Below, one piece after another: positions 9,601 to 15,395 of a stretch of 64,000 nucleotides of DNA. Location of the stretch: the NCBI GenBank assembly GCA_017507805.1, contig JAFWAC010000022.1:1-64000 (forward strand), read 5' to 3'. Numbering within the stretch: the first letter of the stretch is position 1; the number at the start of each line of letters is the position of its first letter. Below the pieces are notes generated by a model. The model had not been told where the DNA came from. It saw only the letters and a program-made list of their open reading frames with translations, and did no database searches. The stretch comes from Clostridia bacterium. GTDB lineage: Bacteria > Bacillota > Clostridia > Oscillospirales > Acutalibacteraceae. A program made the position numbers and the translations under genes.

Positions 9601-10075
9601 GGGCAGTTTCCTTTGCTTTTTCATAATCACCGTTTAAAAGACGGCGCGGAATTTCACCTGCAAGGCAGGCTGAAAGCGCAATCAAGCCGCCGCTGTATTT
9701 CTGCAAAAGCTCTCTGTCAACGCGCGGCTTGGAATAAAAGCCCTCGGTAAAGCCCTTTGAAACAAGCTTTATGAGGTTACAGTAGCCCTCAAAATTTTCA
9801 CAAAGCAAAACAAGATGAGCATAGTTAAAATCCCTGCTTTTTTGCTTTTCAAAACGGCTGCCGGCTGCAACATAAACCTCACAGCCTATAATCGGCTTTA
9901 TGCCCTTTGCTTTTGCGTATTTATAAAAATCAATAACCCCATACATAACGCCGTGGTCGGTAACGGCAATAGCCTCTTGACCAAGCTCTGCAGCACGGTC
10001 AATAACACGCTCTATTCGGCAACAGCCGTCAAGCAGACTGTACTCCGTGTGCAAATGCAGATGCGTAAAACCCAT
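6623..10075 (-). CDS. dnaE: DNA polymerase III alpha subunit, DnaE type
   Basis: This 1150-residue C-family DNA polymerase acts in the replisome. An N-terminal PHP domain (HLHTEYSLLDGCCRIE, with further His/Asp clusters up to about residue 270) precedes the polymerase core. The catalytic aspartates are in MPDFDIDFCY, and GPGRGSGAASLAAYC and KAHAAAYSFVAYRTAY are core signatures. Helix-hairpin-helix and OB-fold regions follow after about residue 790. No 3'-5' exonuclease insertion is seen, so it is not PolC. In Firmicutes, DnaE works with PolC in lagging-strand synthesis. It has its own promoter. Confidence 0.97.
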   Translation of the reverse strand: MGFTHLHLHTEYSLLDGCCRIERVIDRAAELGQEAIAVTDHGVMYGVIDFYKYAKAKGIKPIIGCEVYVAAGSRFEKQKSRDFNYAHLVLLCENFEGYCNLIKLVSKGFTEGFYSKPRVDRELLQKYSGGLIALSACLAGEIPRRLLNGDYEKAKETALWYEQTFGKGNFYLELQNHGIREQQLINPQIIRISRETGIPLVATNDVHYTNADDYKMHKVLLCIQTGSRLSEESPLEFKTNEFYLKSEQQMAELFPDTPQAVTNTAEIAQRCNVEFEFGKIKLPRFDIGDRDHFEYFKNKCLEGMHRIYGDTPDKTVTDRLDYELSVINRMGYVDYYLIVADFVNYAKTHGISVGPGRGSGAASLAAYCIGITGVDPLKYDLYFERFLNPERVSMPDFDIDFCYVNRQKVIDYVIDKYGTDRVSQIVTFGTMAARAAVRDVGRVMDVPYAVCDRIAKLIPQAVGMTITKAMQSSAELKGLYENDLQIKELLDMALSLEGMPRHASTHAAGVVISDKPVSEYVPLAVNDEAVVTQFTMTSLEELGLLKMDFLGLRNLTVIDDAQKFIRKTEPTFDIEKISLNDKATYDMMGKGNTDGVFQFESDGMKNVLRQLGPQSIEDLTAILSLYRPGPMDSIPKYIHNRHNPQDISYDTPLLKPILDVTYGCIVYQEQVMQVFRALAGYSLGRADIVRRAMAKKKHAVMQKEREFFLYGEKDDNGNVICEGAVARGVSEEAAKRIFDDMSSFSSYAFNKAHAAAYSFVAYRTAYLKCHYPAEYFAALMTSMMDSASKIVLYSSECKRNGISILPPSVNYSDSGFTPDGKNIRFGLMAIKNLGIGLIERLIAEREQNGKYTSMYDFCKRNFSREFNRKALDGLIKSGALDGLADNRRQMLYNIDGVLNAVENERRFSAEGQLNLFGEMGETTEFVPEPMEEMSEDLRLSLEKEATGLYLSGHPMDKFSAFTELAGMTKISDILSGKLSDGKRVSVAGILSGLKTRRLKSGATMVTVMIEDITASLPVTVFEKAYIMYKDLFSAAQPVVLSGKISEREDRDIEIICEKVEIIPETATQLKPTAKKHKSGLYLKIKNTEEPVFLTIKGILAENNGDFPVYIYCTETGRKLEAPPALRINLQSGAVSKIADVLGQENVKLVE

Positions 10076-10116
10076 AACCGTAACCTCCCACTACAAATTT
10101 TTACATTTACACTTTA

Positions 10117-10145
10117 ATTATACAGCTTTTTTGCCGATATTACAA
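10117..10145 (-). promoter_or_regulatory. Sigma-A promoter for dnaE
   Basis: On the minus strand TTGTAA and a perfect TATAAT are 17 bases apart, about 42 bases upstream of the dnaE ATG. Confidence 0.6.
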
Positions 10146-10199
10146 GGAAATTTATTAGATATTCGCTTCAATTTTTTAAAGGTTCCATTTCAAAAACAA

Positions 10200-10218
10200 G
10201 GGGCGGAAAATCCGCCCC
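10200..10218 (-). terminator. Rho-independent terminator of the subtilase operon
   Basis: GGGGCGGA and TCCGCCCC form an 8-bp GC-rich stem with a 3-base loop, followed on the minus strand by TTGTTTTTG. It lies about 30 bases past the subtilase stop. Confidence 0.8.
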
Positions 10219-10246
10219 CACTTTCATCAAATGTTGCTTGCAAGCT

Positions 10247-11749
10247 TTAGTAGACCACTTGTTTTGAGGAATATATGTTACCCGATACATTAACGCCAAA
10301 AAAATCCGAACGATTATCAGCGTTAATATCTGCAACCCATATTCTTGGGTTATAGTTGGTTGAGAACCAACTTTCATTATAGCCGTCAAAGACATAATTT
10401 TTCTTTTCTGCCGTGTATGTTCCGTTGCTGTTTGCTACCGAGCAATACACATTTCCTTCTGACGACACACCTATAAGGTCAGCTCTGCCGTCAGCATTTA
10501 TATCTCCTGCCCACACTCTGCCTGAATATGCTGTACTGAACCAACCCGAACTTGAGACAAATGCGGTGCCGCCTTTCAATGTGGGTGATGTGAATGTGAA
10601 ATTTCGATTATTTATTGAGGTATAAACCTTACCGGCAACCGAAACACCGATAAAATCGTCATAACCGTCATTGTTTACATCAGCCACCCACACGCGCTGA
10701 TTATAGCCGTTAGAAAACCAACTGTTTGCAAAGCCGTTGCTTATGGTTATTTTGGTTTCTGCACCGTATGTACCATTGCTGTTAGCAAGTGAATAATACA
10801 CATGCCCATCGGTTGATATGCCCATTAAATCTGCTCTGCCGTCCCCGTTTATATCTCCCGTCCATACTCTGCCTGAATATGTTGTGCTGAACCAACCCGA
10901 ACTTGAAACAAATGCGGTGCCGCCCTTGTATTCAGGCGTTTCAAAATTTGCGTAATTGCTGCAGCTTCTTACAGCCTTGTAGGCATTAAGTCTGCCACCA
11001 GATACCGTTATTTCTGCAAATGCGTCTAACTTATCCACCGTGCCGAGGATTATGTTTTTGATTTGCTGATTTGTAAGGTTTGGGTTAAAGCTTAACATCA
11101 GCGCCGCAACACCTGCAACCTGCGGCGCCGCCATTGAAGTGCCCGACAAGCTTTCATAATCATTACCCGGGACAGTACTGTGTATTCCTTCGCCCGGCGC
11201 GGCTAAATCCACACTTGTTGCACCGTAATTGCGTGAAGTACCTAACTGATCATATTCTGTGGATGATGTAACAGATATAATATTGCTACATGTGTGGCTG
11301 GCAGGATATAGCGGTTCTACATCATTATCCGTTCCTTCATTCCCTGCCGAGCAAACAACTAATCCGGGAAAGCTATTTATAGCAGATATTAAATTCAACT
11401 CATAGCTCCCATTGAAACCATATCCGCCGCCGCTGATATTTAAAATATCGATTTCATTGTCAGTTGCATAATTAACAGCTCTGGTTACACTTTCGGTAGA
11501 AAAATATACATCGCCATTTTCAGCAAGAGCACAAATTCTCAAAGAAACAAGCTCTACATTCCAGCAAACTCCGGAAATACCTATTTCGTTATTTCCTTGT
11601 GCACCAATAATACCGGCTACGTGAGTTCCGTGAGCACTTACATACTCGGCATTGCTGTTGTCATCGCTTAAATTCCGACTTAAAGTTAGATTGACTCTGC
11701 TTGCCAAATCCGGATGCGATGAATCAATACCAGAATCTATAACGCCCAC
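10247..11749 (-). CDS. Subtilisin-like serine protease, catalytic and FG-GAP-like part (frameshifted from its prodomain)
   Basis: The 500 residues from a GTG hold a complete S8 catalytic triad: Asp in GVIDSGIDSSHPD, His in AHGTHVAGIIGA, and Ser in SGTSMAAPQVAG. The oxyanion Asn is in VCSAGNEGTDND. After about residue 280 come four FG-GAP/VCBS-like units with calcium-type loops (GDINGDGRADLMG, ADVNNDGYDDFIG, GDINADGRADLIG, ADINADNRSDFFG), arranged as two near-identical blocks of about 104 residues. The frame stays open upstream to 11923 and reads through a typical propeptide end (RPEVAYAGPSYIYYL, then QWAIDKLNLREAWD). The GTG is therefore not the natural start: this is the 3' part of a frameshifted gene whose signal peptide and early propeptide lie at 11904-12359. 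Unless rescued, no secreted enzyme is made. Confidence 0.85.
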   Translation of the reverse strand: MGVIDSGIDSSHPDLASRVNLTLSRNLSDDNSNAEYVSAHGTHVAGIIGAQGNNEIGISGVCWNVELVSLRICALAENGDVYFSTESVTRAVNYATDNEIDILNISGGGYGFNGSYELNLISAINSFPGLVVCSAGNEGTDNDVEPLYPASHTCSNIISVTSSTEYDQLGTSRNYGATSVDLAAPGEGIHSTVPGNDYESLSGTSMAAPQVAGVAALMLSFNPNLTNQQIKNIILGTVDKLDAFAEITVSGGRLNAYKAVRSCSNYANFETPEYKGGTAFVSSSGWFSTTYSGRVWTGDINGDGRADLMGISTDGHVYYSLANSNGTYGAETKITISNGFANSWFSNGYNQRVWVADVNNDGYDDFIGVSVAGKVYTSINNRNFTFTSPTLKGGTAFVSSSGWFSTAYSGRVWAGDINADGRADLIGVSSEGNVYCSVANSNGTYTAEKKNYVFDGYNESWFSTNYNPRIWVADINADNRSDFFGVNVSGNIYSSKQVVY

Positions 11750-11903
11750 TCTAACGGTGGCAGAGCCGGTGGTAATATCCCAAGCTTCGCGTAAATTAAG
11801 CTTATCAATCGCCCATTGTTCGTTTTTTTCACTATCATTAGGTGTAGTAGAGTTTAAATAATAAATATAACTTGGACCGGCGTAGGCAACCTCCGGTCTT
11901 TTT

Positions 11904-12359
11904 TCAAGCTCTTTTATATAGCTTTATGCAAAGTATTCTTTGAAAATTTTCCTCATTTATCCTCCTTCTCTTTTTCAGTGCATTTTCCAAAACGGCTTCT
12001 TCTGTCATTTCCTCGGAATTATATGTATTAAAAACCTCTCCAACCTTATCCTTTTCTCTTTGCAGCTTAATTTTAGCAATTGCACCTGTTGACATATCCT
12101 CCAACGATTTGGCTGGAATTTCAGAAAAATCTTCAAGTGTAAATTCTTTATCAAAGCTTTCATCGGTGAATTTTTTAGTTAAAACCACCATTACCGTATC
12201 ATCAACAAAATTTTCATCTATTGTAGCATTACAATAAACCTTCTCACTTAAATCTACTATTTCAGTTTCTATTTGCATATTACCTATATCTGAACTTGCA
12301 GATACATTTGTTGCAAACAATAATGTAAATATACATATCCAAGCCAATAGTTTTTTCAT
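11904..12359 (-). CDS. Signal peptide and propeptide fragment of the frameshifted subtilase
   Basis: The 151 residues start with a cleavable-type signal sequence (KKLLAWICIFTLLFATNVSAS) without a lipobox cysteine. They continue with a domain that aligns with the three lipoproteins upstream: ATIDENFVDDTVMVVL against ATIDQDFADNEIIVYF, then FTLEDFSEIP against YTVEDFPEIE. The last coherent strand is FQRILCIKL, after which the frame leaves the homology and stops. The missing propeptide end appears in another frame just downstream (ELEKRPEVAYAGPSYI). Comparison with the lipoproteins (about 18 residues between ITL and the Arg before the last strand, against about 8 here) suggests roughly 10 codons plus an out-of-frame base were lost. 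It is the fourth gene of the operon. Confidence 0.8.
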   Translation of the reverse strand: MKKLLAWICIFTLLFATNVSASSDIGNMQIETEIVDLSEKVYCNATIDENFVDDTVMVVLTKKFTDESFDKEFTLEDFSEIPAKSLEDMSTGAIAKIKLQREKDKVGEVFNTYNSEEMTEEAVLENALKKRRRINEENFQRILCIKLYKRA

Positions 12360-12402
12360 AATACTACCTCCGTTTTTAATAGTTCCTTATGGTTTTTCTA
12401 CA

Positions 12403-12999
12403 TTAATCCAATCGAGCATAATACTGAGGAGCTACATAATAAATATCCTCTCGCTTTTCCAATAGATTGATTGCCGATAATACATTTTCTTTGCTTCGTT
12501 CTTTTAATGTAATAGTAACATATCTCCTATGAGTGGTCATATATTTGTTTGATTTTGTCTTATTTTCTCCCAAAACCAATTCCCTTATATACTCATAATT
12601 ATTTACTGCTATACACTCAATTTCAGGAAAATCCTCAACAGTATACTCCCGTTTCCACTTTTCAATATCGGTAGTTTTTGGGAAATAAACTATTATTTCA
12701 TTATCAGCAAAATCCTGATCGATAGTAGCGGTTGAATACTTTTTTTCTTCCGTCTCTACAGGTGTGCTTGTTTCCTCTGTCGATGTGTTTTCATCTGACG
12801 GAGCAGTATCCGAGGATGTGTCGGTCGCATTGTCGCTGACGGTTTGCTCCGGCTCGGAAATTTTTCCGCCGCCGTCTCCTGTGCTTGCCGGCAACTCAGA
12901 GCTTAGCACCTCGCCCGAGCTGTTTCCCACATTACTGCAACCGCTGAAAAACGAAGTAATTAATATCAAACACAAAACAATCGCAAATAATCTTTTCAT
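12403..12999 (-). CDS. Lipoprotein with free-standing subtilase-propeptide-like domain, copy 1
   Basis: The protein has 198 residues. A type II signal peptide ends in a lipobox (FFSGC, Cys about residue 21), followed by a Ser/Thr/Glu-rich linker to about residue 90. The C-terminal domain of roughly 105 residues matches the propeptide of the neighbouring subtilase: ATIDQDFADNEIIVYF, YTVEDFPEIE, YVTITLKERSKENVL and LEKREDIYYVAPQYY. The chain ends a few residues after the last strand, where a mature protease would begin in a full-length subtilase. That makes it look like an Inhibitor_I9-type protein tethered to the outer face of the membrane. Inhibitor or folding-helper activity is inference. 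It precedes the subtilase prodomain gene by 43 bases. Confidence 0.75.
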   Translation of the reverse strand: MKRLFAIVLCLILITSFFSGCSNVGNSSGEVLSSELPASTGDGGGKISEPEQTVSDNATDTSSDTAPSDENTSTEETSTPVETEEKKYSTATIDQDFADNEIIVYFPKTTDIEKWKREYTVEDFPEIECIAVNNYEYIRELVLGENKTKSNKYMTTHRRYVTITLKERSKENVLSAINLLEKREDIYYVAPQYYARLD

Positions 13000-13030
13000 A
13001 AAGCTTCCTCCATGTTTTTTGATGATATTG

Positions 13031-13630
13031 TTATTGGTGTCGCATTAAATATTTAGGTTCCACGCTGTCAAAATCATCATTTTTTTCTAATATCCTAATC
13101 ATTTCCAATACATTCTCTTTGCTTTTTTCTTTCAGTTTGATAGTAATACATCGCTGACTTTTTTCCATATACTCCTTTGCTTTTTCTTGATCCTGACCTA
13201 AAACAATTTCCCTTATATAACAATCGTCATTTTCCACAGCTACACACTCAATTTCAGGAAAATCCTCCACAGTATACTCCCTTTTCCATTCCTCTATATC
13301 GGTAGTTTTTGGAAAAAATACTAATATTTCATTATCAGCAAAATCCTGATCGATAGTAGCGGTTGAATACTTTTTTTCTTCTGTCTCTACAGGTGTGCTT
13401 GTTTCCTCTGTAGGTGTACTTTCTTCTAACAGAGCAGTATCCGTGGATGTGTCGGTCACATTGTTGCTGACGGTTTGCTCCGGTCCGGAATTTTTTTCGC
13501 CGCCATCCCCTGTGCTTGCCGACAAATCGGAGCTTAGATCTTTGTCCGAGCTTCCGGCAACAGAATTACAGCCGTAAAAAAGTGTGGTAATTAATATCAA
13601 ACACAAAACAATCGCAAATAATTTTTTCAT
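13031..13630 (-). CDS. Lipoprotein with free-standing subtilase-propeptide-like domain, copy 2
   Basis: The protein has 199 residues and is paralogous to its two neighbours. Its signal peptide ends in the lipobox FYGC, then a linker rich in Ser, Thr and Asp reaches about residue 90. The propeptide-like domain carries ATIDQDFADNEILVFF, YTVEDFPEIE, CITIKLKEKSKENVL and a final strand FDSVEPKYL, and the chain stops 4 residues later. Its signal-peptide region is almost identical at DNA level to copy 3, pointing to recent tandem duplication. The 31-base gap to copy 1 supports co-transcription. A role as protease inhibitor or chaperone is inferred only from the propeptide similarity. Confidence 0.75.
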   Translation of the reverse strand: MKKLFAIVLCLILITTLFYGCNSVAGSSDKDLSSDLSASTGDGGEKNSGPEQTVSNNVTDTSTDTALLEESTPTEETSTPVETEEKKYSTATIDQDFADNEILVFFPKTTDIEEWKREYTVEDFPEIECVAVENDDCYIREIVLGQDQEKAKEYMEKSQRCITIKLKEKSKENVLEMIRILEKNDDFDSVEPKYLMRHQ

Positions 13631-13676
13631 AAAAAGACCTCCCTATTATTTATGTTTTTTCACCTAATACAAAATA

Positions 13677-14252
13677 TTACGGCCAAGGATAAATATAATA
13701 CGGTTCAACAGAGTAAACATCTTTGCGTTGCTCTAATAATTTAATTGTTACCAATACATTTTCCTTGCTTTTCTCTTTCAGTGTAATAATGATAGATCTT
13801 CTGAGTTCATTCATATATTCCTCTGCTTTTTCAGAATTACTTTCAAAAATTTTTTCTCTTGGATAACAATAATTATCCACCGCAATACACTCAATTTCCG
13901 GGAAATCCTCCACAGTATACTCCCGTTTCCATTTTTCTATATCGGTAGTTTTTGGAAAAAATACGCAAATCTTGTTATCAAGAAAATCCTGATCAATAGT
14001 TGCGGTTGAATACTTCTTTTCCTCCGTCTCTACGGGTGTGCTTCCATCTGACGGAGAAGCGTACGATGAAGTGTCGCTCACATTATCACTGATGTTTTTC
14101 TCCGGCTCGGAATTTTTTTCGCCGCCATCCCCTGTGCTTGCCGGCAAATCGGAGCTTAGATCTTTGTCCGAGCTTCCGGCAACAGAATTACAGCCGTAAA
14201 AAAGTGTGGTAATTAATATCAAACACAAAACAATCGCAAATAATTTTTTCAC
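13677..14252 (-). CDS. Lipoprotein with free-standing subtilase-propeptide-like domain, copy 3
   Basis: The protein has 191 residues and is the first gene of the minus-strand operon. The GTG at 14252 is chosen because GAAAGGG lies 8 bases upstream and the protein then begins VKKLFAIVLCLILI like its paralogs; the open frame extends 19 codons further. The lipobox is FYGC. The linker is shorter than in the other copies. The domain carries ATIDQDFLDNKICVFF, YTVEDFPEIE, SIIITLKEKSKENVL and ends at VYSVEPYYIYPWP. Strong DNA identity with copy 2 over the signal peptide and the first part of the linker suggests duplication or gene conversion. Confidence 0.75.
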   Translation of the reverse strand: MKKLFAIVLCLILITTLFYGCNSVAGSSDKDLSSDLPASTGDGGEKNSEPEKNISDNVSDTSSYASPSDGSTPVETEEKKYSTATIDQDFLDNKICVFFPKTTDIEKWKREYTVEDFPEIECIAVDNYCYPREKIFESNSEKAEEYMNELRRSIIITLKEKSKENVLVTIKLLEQRKDVYSVEPYYIYPWP

Positions 14253-14636
14253 AATAACAACCCTTTCGTTTCTCATTTTAAATAACATTTCCAGAAACAT
14301 TGGTATCAACCCCTTGATAATATTTGTGTTTTGCTACACTCTTGTCGTTGTGAAGCCGTGAAACGGTTGCGGCAATCCGTAAATTTTCCTCTACTATATA
14401 TCTCGTGATTTTTTGCTTTTGGTTGCAAAAGAATAAAAATCCGTTTACAACAAAATTGTACAAAAAACTTAATTCAACCGCCCTGGTTCTATACAATTTT
14501 TACCACAAAACGGATGAGATGTAAATATTTTTTTACAATAATTAAAATATTAAATTTTTTTATTTCATTTAGCAAGGCTTTGTGTTATAATGATAAAGAA
14601 TGTTTATATCTCTTTAAAAGGACGAACAAAAAAGCA
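14253..14636. other. Divergent intergenic region between lipoprotein operon and rlmB-like gene
   Basis: These 384 bases separate the minus-strand lipoprotein operon from the plus-strand methyltransferase gene. An inverted repeat (AAAATTGTA at 14453, TACAATTTT near 14493) flanks about 31 bases and could be an operator. A clear extended -10 promoter for the plus strand sits at its right end. No convincing promoter for the lipoprotein operon was found. A 72-codon minus-strand frame (14278-14496) has no ribosome binding site or recognisable domain and is not called. Confidence 0.5.
14564..14591 (+). promoter_or_regulatory. Extended -10 promoter for the rlmB-like operon
   Basis: TATAAT at 14586-14591 is preceded by TG one base upstream (TGTTATAAT), an extended -10. 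A weak -35 (TTCATT) lies 16 bases upstream of it. The methyltransferase ATG is about 45 bases downstream. Confidence 0.6.
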
Positions 14637-15395
14637 ATGGAAAATACTAACAATGAAAAGCTTTCAAATATTATATGCGGCAGAAATCCTGTTTTGGAAG
14701 CAGTGCGCTCCGGCAGAGAAATTGACCGTTTGCTTGTGGCACACGGGGTTAGCGGCGGTTCTGTAACAGCAATAATTGCCAAGTGCAAAGCCAAAGGAAT
14801 TCTTATAAAGGAAATCAGCCCGCAGAAGCTGGATTATTACTGCGGCGGTGCCAATCACCAAGGCGTTGCCGTTATGTTTGCTTCGCAGGAATATTCCACA
14901 GTGGAGGATATTTTTACCCTCGCGGAGCAACGCGGTGAAAAGCCGTTTATAATTATTTGTGACGAAATTGAGGACCCCCACAATTTAGGTGCGATTATAA
15001 GAACGGCAGAAGCCTGCTCGGTTCACGGCATAATTATTCCCACACGCAGAAGCGCATCGCTCAATGCAACTGTTGCCAAATCTGCAAGCGGCGCCCTTGA
15101 ATATATGAAGGTTGCGCGTGTTACCAATATTCCCAACACTATTGATTTACTCAAGGAAAACGGAATTTGGGTTTTTGGCGCTGATATGGACGGCGAGGAT
15201 TACACACAGACAGATTTTGATATTCCCTGTGCTTTAGTAATCGGTAACGAGGGCAAGGGTATCGGAAATCTTGTTGCAAAAAAATGCGATAAGATTATAA
15301 GTCTGCCCATGTGCGGAAAAATCAATTCACTCAATGCTTCTGTTGCGGCAGGTATCCTTATGTACGAGGTTGTTCGCAAAAGGAGGCAAAAATGA
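14637..15395 (+). CDS. rlmB: TrmH/SpoU-family 23S rRNA 2'-O-methyltransferase, RlmB-like
   Basis: The 252-residue SPOUT methyltransferase uses AdoMet to methylate a ribose 2'-OH. The N-terminal substrate-binding domain starts NIICGRNPVLEAVRSGREID. Three SpoU motifs follow: EDPHNLGAIIRTAEACSVHG, ALVIGNEGKGIGNLV and LPMCGKINSLNASVAAGILM. The ATG at 14637 puts the GRNPV motif at a normal position; the frame is open further upstream but overlaps the promoter. AAAGGA lies upstream at a rather long spacing. The last four bases overlap the next gene (ATGA). The exact target (G2251-type or another site) cannot be told from sequence. Confidence 0.9.
   Translation: MENTNNEKLSNIICGRNPVLEAVRSGREIDRLLVAHGVSGGSVTAIIAKCKAKGILIKEISPQKLDYYCGGANHQGVAVMFASQEYSTVEDIFTLAEQRGEKPFIIICDEIEDPHNLGAIIRTAEACSVHGIIIPTRRSASLNATVAKSASGALEYMKVARVTNIPNTIDLLKENGIWVFGADMDGEDYTQTDFDIPCALVIGNEGKGIGNLVAKKCDKIISLPMCGKINSLNASVAAGILMYEVVRKRRQK

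Noticed and set aside
11904-11926. Programmed frameshift as explanation for the split subtilase
   Set aside because: No slippery heptamer or downstream pseudoknot was seen, and about ten codons of homology are missing, which a frameshift alone cannot explain.
14278-14496. 72-codon minus-strand open frame upstream of the lipoproteins
   Set aside because: It has no ribosome binding site, covers an inverted repeat and the operon's leader, and contains no recognisable domain; composition looks non-coding.
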